From Modicisalibacter tunisiensis (GTDB lineage Bacteria > Pseudomonadota > Gammaproteobacteria > Pseudomonadales > Halomonadaceae): a stretch of 64,000 nucleotides of DNA. Where the stretch lies: assembly GCF_020148005.1 (NCBI RefSeq), contig NZ_JAGXFD010000001.1, positions 2,073,739 to 2,137,738 on the forward strand, in the 5' to 3' direction. Below the pieces are notes generated by a model. It was not told the origin of the DNA, searched no databases, and saw only the letters and a list, made by a program, of their open reading frames with translations. The position numbers and the translations under genes are program-made. This document shows positions 39,691-47,261 of this stretch, piece by piece (positions within the stretch are counted from its first letter, which is position 1; each line of letters opens with the position of its first letter).

Positions 39691-41181
39691 TCAGCGAGGA
39701 ATCTGCTGATATTCTCCCGCGTCGGCCGTCACGCTGCTCACCACCAGAATGGCGAGGAAGGAAGCGATGAAGCCGGGGATGATCTCGTAGATGCCGGGGC
39801 CGCCCAGGAAGGAAGCGTCCCAGCCCAGGGAAATCCAGATCATGACGGTGACGGCGCCCACGATCATGCCGGCGATGGCGCCCGTGCCGTTGGTGCGTGA
39901 CCACATCAGCGACAGGATGATCAGCGGGCCGAAGGCGGCGCCGAAGCCGGCCCAGGCGTGACTGACCAGCCCCAGGACCTGAGAGTTCGGGTCGGAGGCG
40001 ATGATGACGGCGACCACGCCCACCAGCACGACGCTGATCCGGCCCACGGTGACGGTTTCCTTGTCCGTGGCGTCCTTGCGCAGGAACAGCCGGTAGAAAT
40101 CCTCGGTCAGCGAGGAGGAGGAGACCAGCAGCTGGCTGGAGATGGTGCTCATGATGGCCGCCAGCAGGGCGGCATAGAGGAAGCCGGTGATCAGCGGGTT
40201 GAACAGCAGGTCCGCGAGGATGATGAAGATCGTCTCGGGGTCTTCGACATTCATGCCGTTGCGGACCGCATAGGCCCGGCCGAAGATGCCCAGGGAGATT
40301 GCGCCGATCAGCGAAATGAGCATCCAGCTCATGCCGATGTTACGGGCTACCGGCACCTCCTTCAGGGTGCGGATGGCCATGAAGCGCACGATGATGTGCG
40401 GTTGCCCGAAATAGCCCAGCCCCCAGGTGACCGCCGAGAGCCAGCCGATAAAGGTCAGTCCCGAGGTCCACGAGAGCAGGTTGGGATCGACCTCGTTCAG
40501 GGTCTGCGAGGCCTGGGAGAACCCGCCGCCGCCTTCGCCGAAGAGGACGACCAGCGGCATGATCACCAGGGCCAGCATCATGATGCAGCCCTGCACGAAG
40601 TCCGTCATGCTCACGGCCAGGAAGCCGCCGACCACGGTATAGGCCAGCACCACGCCGAGGGTGAGGATGACGCCCGTCGCATAGTCGCTCAGGCCGCCGA
40701 TGTTGATGACCCCCGCGAACGCGCTTTCGAACAGCTTGCCGCCCGCTACCAGCCCAGAAGCCGTGTACACCGCGAAGAACACCACGATGACGATGGCGGA
40801 TACCGTGCGCAGCGACAGCGCCCGGGTCGGGAACCGGTTGGCGAGGAATTCCGGAATGGTAATGGCATTACCGTAGTGAACCGTCTGCTCGCGAAGGCGG
40901 GGGGCCACCAGGGTCCAGTTGAAGAAGGCCCCCACGAGCAGGCCGATGCCGATCCAGGCCGATCCCAGACCGGACACGAACAGCGCCCCGGGCAGGCCCA
41001 GCAGCAGCCAGCCGCTCATGTCCGAGGCGCCGGCCGACAGGGCCGCCACCTTGGGACTCAGGCCGCGGCCCCCGAGCATGTAATCTTCCGATGAAGAGGT
41101 CGCCTTGCGCATTGCATAGATGCCGATGGCAATCATGAGCACAAAGTAAGCAATTAGACTGATCCAAACACCAATAGCCAT
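39691..41181 (-). CDS. putP: sodium/proline symporter PutP
   Basis: A 496-residue sodium:solute symporter with about 13 membrane helices. The N-terminal ISLIAYFVLMIAIGIYAMRK, the GGRGLSPKVAALSAGASDMS loop, GWLSAVTWGLGYFGQPHI and TISSQLLVSSSSLTEDFYR are the PutP hallmarks (Na+ and proline contacts). It imports proline for catabolism and as an osmoprotectant. It lies downstream of putA on the same strand but is separated by 328 bp with its own promoter. Confidence 0.96.
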   Translation of the reverse strand: MAIGVWISLIAYFVLMIAIGIYAMRKATSSSEDYMLGGRGLSPKVAALSAGASDMSGWLLLGLPGALFVSGLGSAWIGIGLLVGAFFNWTLVAPRLREQTVHYGNAITIPEFLANRFPTRALSLRTVSAIVIVVFFAVYTASGLVAGGKLFESAFAGVINIGGLSDYATGVILTLGVVLAYTVVGGFLAVSMTDFVQGCIMMLALVIMPLVVLFGEGGGGFSQASQTLNEVDPNLLSWTSGLTFIGWLSAVTWGLGYFGQPHIIVRFMAIRTLKEVPVARNIGMSWMLISLIGAISLGIFGRAYAVRNGMNVEDPETIFIILADLLFNPLITGFLYAALLAAIMSTISSQLLVSSSSLTEDFYRLFLRKDATDKETVTVGRISVVLVGVVAVIIASDPNSQVLGLVSHAWAGFGAAFGPLIILSLMWSRTNGTGAIAGMIVGAVTVMIWISLGWDASFLGGPGIYEIIPGFIASFLAILVVSSVTADAGEYQQIPR

Positions 41182-41509
41182 GGAGCGTCTCCAGTTAATC
41201 AGGACGGACTAGCGTCGACCGGTCAGCGGGTTTCCCGTGCAGAATCCGGCAGTGGCAAGCATTGTTTCTTTAAGCCTTTTGCGATTCAAGACAGGCGATG
41301 ACGCCGGTCCGGTTTCACCGCCGGGAGGCGCATGGAGGTAGTGTCGGTAGTCAGCTTTTTTTTAACCATGGTGAGTCGTCCTTCTTCCGTTATTGTTGTC
41401 AAGCGCCGAAAGGATCCTGCGTTTCGGGAAGGCGATCGGCAAGACCTTTTCGCACGCCCCCGTCCAGCGGGCGAGGCACGGGGCCCCGCCCGACGGCCTG
41501 TCGCTCGGG
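41182..41509. other. 328-bp gap between putA and putP
   Basis: No gene is seen. On the minus strand TTGAAT (41284-41289), a 17-bp spacer and AACAAT (41261-41266) form a candidate putP promoter about 75 bp before its start. An eight-T run at 41354-41361 is the other notable element; no clear hairpin is next to it, so the end of the putA transcript is not located. Confidence 0.45.
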
Positions 41510-44500
41510 TCAGTCATCACCCAGCGCGAGCAGGGACGCATTGCCGCCCAGGGCGGCGGTATTGATGGTCAGCGCCTTTTCGGTGGCGAAGCGCAGCAGG
41601 TAATGCGGCCCGCCGGCCTTGGGGCCGGTTCCGGACAGCCCCTGCCCCCCGAAGGGCTGGACGCCGACCACGGCCCCGATGATATTACGGTTCACGTACA
41701 CATTGCCTACCCGAACCTTCTGCGCGATGGCTTCGGCGAAGGATTCGTTGCGGCTGTGCACCCCGAATGTCAGGCCGTACTGCTTGGCGTTGATCGATTC
41801 GATGACCCCTTCGATGTCGCTGGCCCGGTAGCGCACGATGTGCAGGATCGGGCCGAACTGCTCGCGCTCCAGCGCGTCGATGCCGTCGATCTCGAAGGCG
41901 GTCGGCGCGACGAAGGTGCCCTCGGCGGTCTTGGCCGGGTCCAGCTCGGTCTCGGCGATCAGCCGGTTCTCGCCCTTGAGCCGCTCGATGTGGGCCTGCA
42001 GCCCCTGGCGGGCGTCGTCGTCGATCACCGGGCCGACATCGGTGCCCAGGTGGCGGGGGTCGCCGACGTGCAGCTCGGCCATCGCGCCCTTGAGGATCTG
42101 GATCACCCGGTCGGCGATATCTTCCTGGAGGTAGAGCACGCGGAGCGCCGAGCAGCGCTGACCGGCGCTCTGGAACGCCGAGCGGATGACGTCGGCCACC
42201 ACCTGTTCGGGCAGGGCGGTGGAGTCGACGATCATGGCGTTGAGGCCCCCGGTCTCGGCGATCAGCGTGGGCAGCGGCGCGCCTTCACGGTCGGCCAGCG
42301 AGCGGTTGATGAGCTGCGCGGTATCGGTGCCGCCGGTGAAGGCCACGCCGGTGATGCGGGCATCCGAGGTCAGCACGCTGCCCACGGTGGGACCGTCGCC
42401 GGGGAGCAGCTGCACCACGTCGCGCGGCATGCCGGCTTCGTACAGCAGCTCGACGACGCGGTGGGCGACCAGCGAGGTCTGTTCGGCGGGCTTGGCCAGC
42501 ACGCTGTTGCCGGAAACCGCCGCGGCGACCATCTGGCCGCAGAAGATCGCCACCGGGAAGTTCCACGGGCTGATGCAGGCGAAGACCCCCTTGCCGCCCA
42601 TGATCAGCTGGTTGGATTCGCCGGTGGGGCCGGGCAGCGCCATGGGTTCGGCGAACAGCTCGCGGGCCCGGTTGGCGTAGTAGCGACAGAAATCCACCGC
42701 CTCGCGGATCTCGTCGACGCCGTCGGTGAGCAGCTTGCCCCCCTCGCGGGAACACAGCGTCATCAGCTCGGCGAGGTTGGCCTCCATCAGGTCGGCAAAG
42801 CGTTCGAGAATCTGCGCGCGCTCCTCGACCGGCGTGGCCTCCCAGCGCGGGAAGGCCGCCCAGGCGGCCTCCACGGCCTGCTTCGCCTGCTCGGCGGTGG
42901 TCCACTGCACGCTGCCCACCACCTGACGCCGATCGTAGGGGCTGAGTACCTCATGGCGCTGGGCATCGAGGGTATCGACCTCGAAGGCCAGCAGCGGCTT
43001 GACGTGGTACTGCGTGTCCATGAAGCCGTCCATGGCGCTGGTCAGCGGCCGGTAGTGGCTCCAGATATTGAGGTTCACGCCGTGGGAGTTGCGCCGGCCG
43101 GCGCCATAGATGTCCCTGGGCAGCGGAATGCGCGGGTTGGCATAGGTGTCGTACTGGCGCAGGCTTTCCACCGGATGCACGCACAGCGATTCGACAGGCA
43201 CCCGCGGGTCGACCAGCTGGTGAACGAACGAGGAGTTGGCGCCGTTTTCCAGCAGCCGGCGCACCAGGTAGGGCAGCAGGTCCTTGTGGGCACCGACCGG
43301 CGCGTAGATGCGGCAGTAGGTGCCCTTGGGGGCGCGTTTCAGGGCGGCGTCGTAGAGCGCCTCGCCCATGCCGTGCAGGCGCTGGAACTCGAAGGCGCGG
43401 TCGGCGTCGTTGGCCAGCTCCAGGATGGTGCTGATGGTGTGGGCATTGTGCGTGGCGAACTGCGGGAAGATCCGCCCGCGGGTGTTCTCCGAGAGCAGGA
43501 AGTGGGCACAGACCAGGTAGGCGACATCGGTGTTGGCCTTGCGGGTGTAGACCGGATAGCCGTCGATCCCCAGCTGCTGGGACTCCTTGACCTCGGTGTC
43601 CCAGTAGGCGCCCTTGACCAGGCGCAGCGGAATCTCGTCGCCCTGCTGGTCGGCGAGGCGGTTGATGTAGTGAAGCACCGGCAGCGCGCGCTTGGCGTAG
43701 CCCTGCACCACCAGGCCGAAGTGACCCCAGCCCTTGGCGGCGTCGCTCTCGTAGACGGCGCGGAAGACCTCCAGGGACAGCTCGAGGCGGTCCACTTCCT
43801 CGGCATCGATGGTGACCGCCACGTCACGCTCGCGGGCCATGGCGACCAGCTGCTTCACGCTGTCGACCAGCTCGACGAGGATCTGCTCGCGACGCCCGAA
43901 CTCGTAGCGTGGATGCAGCGCCGAGAGCTTGATCGAGATCGACGGCGCCGGCGTCCTGGCGTCGAGCTTCTGGCTGACCGCGCCGACGCGCTCGATCGCC
44001 TTGGCGTAGTCGTCGAAGTAGCGCCGGGCGTCGTCGCGGGTGCGCGCCGCCTCGCCGAGCATGTCGTAGGAGTAGGTGTAGCCCTTGTCGAACAGCGGCT
44101 GGGAGCGCTTGAGCGCCTCGTCGACGGTGCGACCGAGCACGAACTGGCGGCCCATGATCTTCATCGCCTCGACCATGGCGCGGCGGATCACCGGCTCGCC
44201 CATGCGATTGACCAGCTTGTTGATGAAGGTGGCCGGCTTGCCCTCGCGGGGCTTGTCGAGCTGGATCACCCGGCCGGTCATCAGCAGGCCCCAGGTAGAG
44301 GCGTTGACGAACCAGGACTCGCTCTGGCCGACGTAGGATTTCCAGTCGGCCGGCCCCAGCTTGTCCTCGATCAGGGCATCGGCGGTGGCCTTGTCGGGGA
44401 TGCGCAGCATGGCCTCGGCCAGGCACATCAGCATCAGCCCCTCGTGGGTGTCGAGGCTGTACTGCTGGAGGAGTTCGTCGATGGAGTCGACGGCGGTGTC

Positions 44501-44701
44501 CATCTCGCGGACTTCCCGAACCAGGTCGGCGGTCTTGTCGGCGATGCGCTGGAAATCCTCGTCATCGGCCTGGAGGAAGGCGACCAGCTCGCGCATGAAG
44601 GCGTCTTCGTCGACGATGTAATGCTCGCTCACTCGGTCGAGCAGCGCGTTCAGGTCCTGTTGCCAGGTCCGCTGGTCCAGCATGGTCTTGGCTTCGAGCA
44701 T
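41510..44701 (-). CDS. putA: bifunctional proline dehydrogenase / P5C dehydrogenase PutA (no DNA-binding domain)
   Basis: PutA oxidises proline to glutamate in two steps. The 1063-residue protein has an arm region at the start, a PRODH barrel (about 180-480; SIKLSALHPRYEFGRR, RLVKGAYWDTEVKESQQLG, YCRIYAPVGAHKDLLPYLVR) and a P5C dehydrogenase (about 560-1050; SPWNFPVAIFCGQ, LAKPAEQTSLVAH and the active cysteine in GQRCSALRVLYLQ). It lacks the 45-residue ribbon-helix-helix domain and the long C-terminal domain of E. coli PutA (1320 aa), so it cannot repress put itself. The AraC-type gene at 45035 is the probable regulator. Confidence 0.97.
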   Translation of the reverse strand: MLEAKTMLDQRTWQQDLNALLDRVSEHYIVDEDAFMRELVAFLQADDEDFQRIADKTADLVREVREMDTAVDSIDELLQQYSLDTHEGLMLMCLAEAMLRIPDKATADALIEDKLGPADWKSYVGQSESWFVNASTWGLLMTGRVIQLDKPREGKPATFINKLVNRMGEPVIRRAMVEAMKIMGRQFVLGRTVDEALKRSQPLFDKGYTYSYDMLGEAARTRDDARRYFDDYAKAIERVGAVSQKLDARTPAPSISIKLSALHPRYEFGRREQILVELVDSVKQLVAMARERDVAVTIDAEEVDRLELSLEVFRAVYESDAAKGWGHFGLVVQGYAKRALPVLHYINRLADQQGDEIPLRLVKGAYWDTEVKESQQLGIDGYPVYTRKANTDVAYLVCAHFLLSENTRGRIFPQFATHNAHTISTILELANDADRAFEFQRLHGMGEALYDAALKRAPKGTYCRIYAPVGAHKDLLPYLVRRLLENGANSSFVHQLVDPRVPVESLCVHPVESLRQYDTYANPRIPLPRDIYGAGRRNSHGVNLNIWSHYRPLTSAMDGFMDTQYHVKPLLAFEVDTLDAQRHEVLSPYDRRQVVGSVQWTTAEQAKQAVEAAWAAFPRWEATPVEERAQILERFADLMEANLAELMTLCSREGGKLLTDGVDEIREAVDFCRYYANRARELFAEPMALPGPTGESNQLIMGGKGVFACISPWNFPVAIFCGQMVAAAVSGNSVLAKPAEQTSLVAHRVVELLYEAGMPRDVVQLLPGDGPTVGSVLTSDARITGVAFTGGTDTAQLINRSLADREGAPLPTLIAETGGLNAMIVDSTALPEQVVADVIRSAFQSAGQRCSALRVLYLQEDIADRVIQILKGAMAELHVGDPRHLGTDVGPVIDDDARQGLQAHIERLKGENRLIAETELDPAKTAEGTFVAPTAFEIDGIDALEREQFGPILHIVRYRASDIEGVIESINAKQYGLTFGVHSRNESFAEAIAQKVRVGNVYVNRNIIGAVVGVQPFGGQGLSGTGPKAGGPHYLLRFATEKALTINTAALGGNASLLALGDD

Positions 44702-45034
44702 GAGAAGACCCCGTTATCAGGTAGTGACTCGGGCGCAGCCGGGCCCGACGGTGGCAATGCCGTTCCCCCGTCGTCCTTGACGAGCTCTGCAACGCCGGAA
44801 TCCCCGGCTGCGAACACCAGGGTGCGAGAAGCAATTCTGTAATGGCTTGAATTTAGAGTGGGAGAGATTGCGGCGTCTTGCCAATTTCTTGGCCGGCATT
44901 GTCAAAAAGCCGGAAAGTTTGTCCTGTTGCGGCTTTTTTTAGACCAAGGTCGAAGCTGATCGTGGCCGATCGCGCCGTATTCCCGACGGGAAGGGCCGGG
45001 GCCCGGGCACGGTGGCAGCGGCTTGCGCGGCGAC
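44702..45034. other. 333-bp gap upstream of putA
   Basis: No gene is seen. On the minus strand a TTGACA (44900-44905) is a perfect -35, but no matching -10 is found 16-18 bp on. The palindrome CCAATTTCTTGG (44881-44892) lies beside it and could be the binding site of the AraC-type regulator. The terminator at 44904-44940 closes the regulator gene. Confidence 0.45.
44904..44940. terminator. terminator after the AraC-type gene
   Basis: AAAAAGCCG and CGGCTTTTT form a 9-bp stem around a 17-nt loop, with T runs on both strands. It lies about 95 bp past the stop of the AraC-type gene and upstream of the putA promoter region. Confidence 0.65.
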
Positions 45035-45835
45035 TCAGCGGCTCAGCCGCCTGGGCGAGGTGGTGGCGACGCGGGTCAGGCGCTGATGCCGGCGCAGGCG
45101 CCCCGGCGGCTCGTTGAAGACGCGCCGAAAGGCGCGGGAGAGGGCGCTCTGGCTGGCGAAGCCCGTGCGGGCGGCAATCTCGTTCAGCGGCAGGGGCGAG
45201 TCGGTCAGCAGCGTCCGGGCGGCCTGAAGGCGCTGACGCAGTACATACTGGTAGGGGGTGACGCCGGTCTGCTCGCGGAAGCACTCGCTGAAGTGGGCCA
45301 CGCTCAGGCAGGCACGCTCGGCCAGATCGGCCACGGCGAGGCGCCGGTCGAGGTTGTGCTGGATGAAGGTATCGATGTCCGCCAGGTCGATGCGTCGCCG
45401 TGGCATGGGCACGGTGGCGGCTTCGGGGAGGCGGGCGCGCAGGCAGCCCAGGAAGGTCGCCGCCAGCAGGTCGCCCGGCGCCGGGCGGGGCTGCGTGAGT
45501 TCCTGGATCAGGAAGGTCAGGTAGGCGCGCAGGGGCTCGTCGAGCGCGAAGAAGCGCGGGGCGTCGAACAGCCGGGCGTGCTCGCGGTGGGCCCCGGACA
45601 GCGCCGGGGCATCGTCCGGCAGGTCGAGGATCAGCTGCCGGTTGGTGCCGATGCCCTCGTAGTAGTGCACGTAGTTGGCCGGCACGATGCAGCCGGAGAG
45701 TGCCTCGATGCGCCCGCCCAGGCCTTCGATCTCGAAGTCGGCGTGCCCGTCGAGGCCGATCACGATCTGGTGGAAGTCATGATCGTGATGCTTGATGGTG
45801 TTGTCGAGTGGCGTCAGTCGCAGCGTGCTGGTCAT
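45035..45835 (-). CDS. AraC-family regulator, probable activator of proline catabolism
   Basis: The 266-residue protein has an N-terminal cupin-like sensing domain (HHDHDFHQIVIGLDGHADFE) and a C-terminal double helix-turn-helix (RLAVADLAERACLSVAHFSE, then LPLNEIAARTGFASQSALSR with AFRRVF). In Pseudomonas the AraC-type PruR activates proline genes. The location directly upstream of putA on the same strand, plus a PutA without repressor domain, suggests the same here. ATG 45835 (MTSTLRLTP) is preferred; the frame extends to 45865. Confidence 0.85.
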   Translation of the reverse strand: MTSTLRLTPLDNTIKHHDHDFHQIVIGLDGHADFEIEGLGGRIEALSGCIVPANYVHYYEGIGTNRQLILDLPDDAPALSGAHREHARLFDAPRFFALDEPLRAYLTFLIQELTQPRPAPGDLLAATFLGCLRARLPEAATVPMPRRRIDLADIDTFIQHNLDRRLAVADLAERACLSVAHFSECFREQTGVTPYQYVLRQRLQAARTLLTDSPLPLNEIAARTGFASQSALSRAFRRVFNEPPGRLRRHQRLTRVATTSPRRLSR

Positions 45836-45895
45836 GGGCCGACCTCGTGACGACGGGAGTGCCATTGTAAGCGCTCGGCCGCGGCGACGGTAGGC

Positions 45896-46267
45896 TCAGA
45901 ACTCGCGGCGGCCCTCCTCGAGGGCCAGGCGGGCGGCCAGGTGGTCGCGCAGCGCGGTCAGCTCCTCGCGTCCGGTGCGCGACAGCAGCGAGCCGCCCTG
46001 CTGGGACCGCAGGGAGCGGCCGTGCTCTTCCATGATGCGCTGCGCGCTGCGGCGCACCCCCTCGAGATAGGCGTCGTGACGGATCGGATAGCCGACCACG
46101 GTATGCCATTCGGACTCGGAGGCCTGGCCGTTGAGCACGCGCTCGAACAGGCGCAGCAGGTGCTGCGGTTCGGTCCGGTAACGCGGAGTGCGCGCCAGCA
46201 TCAGCATGGCGATGCTGCCGCCGACGACGAGCAGGGTGACGAGGAAGATCAGCAAATATAGCGCCAT
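45896..46267 (-). CDS. hypothetical membrane-anchored protein, 123 aa
   Basis: The protein has an N-terminal membrane helix (LYLLIFLVTLLVVGGSIAML) and a soluble, charged tail (RLFERVLNGQASESEWHTVV, SLLSRTGREELTALRDHLAA). The family is not recognised. The ATG at 46267 follows a GGCC-rich leader without a strong ribosome site. The open frame runs upstream through the tRNA repeats and the tRNA itself, so the extension is not a real gene. It lies 20 bp from the end of the trailer repeats and may be cotranscribed with tRNA-Gly. Confidence 0.6.
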   Translation of the reverse strand: MALYLLIFLVTLLVVGGSIAMLMLARTPRYRTEPQHLLRLFERVLNGQASESEWHTVVGYPIRHDAYLEGVRRSAQRIMEEHGRSLRSQQGGSLLSRTGREELTALRDHLAARLALEEGRREF

Positions 46268-46286
46268 GGAGACAGGCCGAAAAGTT

Positions 46287-46454
46287 GAGAGCGGGCGACG
46301 GGAGTCGATCGGGTGGCGCACCACCGGGCTGGCGCACCAGATCGCGACCCTTGGGATTATGCAAGGAATCTGGAGCGGGCAACGAGATTCGATCGGATGG
46401 CGCACCACCGGGCTGGCGCACCAGATCGCGACCCTTGGGACTATGCAAGGAATC
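46287..46454 (-). repeat. two 84-bp tandem repeats derived from the tRNA-Gly 3' end
   Basis: Copies lie at 46371-46454 and 46287-46370. Each unit starts, on the minus strand side nearest the tRNA, with a linker and ends with a copy of the last 22 nt of the tRNA (TTCGAATCTCGTTGCCCGCT plus CC or CCA in the real gene). Copies 1 and 2 differ at only a few positions. The layout repeats the trailer repeats of E. coli tyrT (rtT RNA), in which each repeat also carries a tRNA 3' piece. Confidence 0.85.
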
Positions 46455-46530
46455 TGGAGCGGGCAACGAGATTCGAACTCGCGACCCTCAGCTTGGGAAG
46501 CTGATGCTCTACCAACTGAGCTATACCCGC
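46455..46530 (-). tRNA. tRNA-Gly (anticodon CCC)
   Basis: On the minus strand the gene reads GCGGGTATAGCTCAGTTGGT ... CAGC-TTCCCAA-GCTG ... GGTTCGA-type GAGTTCGAATC ... TGCCCGC-T-CCA. The acceptor stem pairs GCGGGTA with TGCCCGC (one G-T), the anticodon loop TTCCCAA gives CCC, the T loop is TTCGAAT, and CCA is encoded. Length is 76 nt including CCA. The CCC isoacceptor reads GGG glycine codons. The rest of the unit carries the trailer repeats. Confidence 0.95.
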
Positions 46531-46541
46531 TCGGCGGCTCG

Positions 46542-46571
46542 ATCATAATGAAAGTACGCCCGCCAAGGCAA
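46542..46571 (-). promoter_or_regulatory. tRNA-Gly promoter
   Basis: On the minus strand TTGCCT (46566-46571), an 18-bp spacer and TATGAT (46542-46547) lie 11 bp before the mature tRNA 5' end. A GC-rich discriminator (CGAGCCGCCGA) follows, as expected for a stringently controlled tRNA promoter. Confidence 0.7.
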
Positions 46572-46715
46572 GCCCCGGTCGTCATTGTTACATTGTGATA
46601 CAAAACAGTTCGTCCCGGGAGGGAGAAATCCGGCGAGGCTGTGGTCACAGGAATGAGCGCAATTTTCCAGCAGTCGCGGAAAATGGCGTCTTTGCTTACT
46701 TTATTCGATCCCTTG

Positions 46716-46748
46716 ACCGCCACATCATCCCGATGTGGCGGTTTTTTT
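46716..46748 (+). terminator. strong orphan terminator on the plus strand
   Basis: ACCGCCACATC, 5-nt loop, GATGTGGCGGT then seven T, all on the plus strand. The neighbouring genes run on the minus strand, and the minus strand has no T tract after the stem. So the terminator should belong to a plus-strand transcript starting between 46572 and 46716, for which no ORF is visible: a candidate small RNA. Confidence 0.8.
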
Positions 46749-46767
46749 CGCGAGGATGCTCGGCGGG

Positions 46768-47175
46768 TCAGTGGCCGCGCATCTGCAGGATGGCGCTGAC
46801 CACATCGCGCCGGGTCACGATCCCGACCAGCCGTTCGCCCTCGACGACCGGGTAGACCTTGGGCTTGGTGCCCAGCATCTCCTGGGCCAGGTCGGCGATG
46901 CTCTTGTTGGGCGTCACCGTCAGCACCTCGTGGCGCATGAGATCGCGTACCGGCGCGGGTTCATCGTCGAAGTAGGCACTGTCGAGCAGCTTGCCCATGA
47001 CGTCCATTTCCGAGATGAAGCCGATCAGGTGGTCGCGCTCGTCGACCACGGGGGCGCCGGGGAGCCGGTGCAGGGCCAGGCCGGCGACCAGGGTGGCCAC
47101 GGATGTGTTGCCGGTGACCCGGTAGCAGTCGCGGGACATGATGTCGCGCACGACGGTGGGTGCCTTGTTGCTCAT
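46768..47175 (-). CDS. CBS-domain pair protein
   Basis: The 135-residue protein consists of two CBS domains (VRDIMSRDCYRVTGNTSVAT with GFISEMDVMGKLL; VRDLMRHEVLTVTPNKSIAD with GIVTRRDVVSAIL). Such free-standing pairs bind adenine nucleotides and regulate partner proteins. It lies 86 bp after the flavoprotein gene on the same strand, with a short GGAGGC site before the ATG. The partner is unknown; the flavoprotein is one possibility by position. Confidence 0.85.
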   Translation of the reverse strand: MSNKAPTVVRDIMSRDCYRVTGNTSVATLVAGLALHRLPGAPVVDERDHLIGFISEMDVMGKLLDSAYFDDEPAPVRDLMRHEVLTVTPNKSIADLAQEMLGTKPKVYPVVEGERLVGIVTRRDVVSAILQMRGH

Positions 47176-47261
47176 GGCAAAGCCTCCTGCCGAGGGGGCC
47201 GTGGCCCCATGGCTGTATCCGGCCGGCAGTGGCGCCGGCCGGTGGAACCCGTGGGCCGGAC

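Noticed and set aside
41393-44842. 1149-residue plus-strand open frame across putA
   Set aside because: Antisense shadow of putA caused by high GC. No motif and no ribosome site.
44877-44905. Possible sigma-54 promoter before putA (TGGCAAGACGCCGCA)
   Set aside because: The GG and GC dinucleotides are 9 rather than 10 bases apart and the flanking consensus is poor.
46313-46504. Short frames with repeated peptide AHHRAGAPDRDPWDYARN
   Set aside because: They are produced by the tandem 84-bp tRNA trailer repeats and run into the tRNA itself. Not protein-coding.
45896-46723. 275-residue minus-strand open frame through the tRNA
   Set aside because: Its first half covers the tRNA-Gly gene and its trailer repeats. 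Only the 123-residue part from ATG 46267 is kept.
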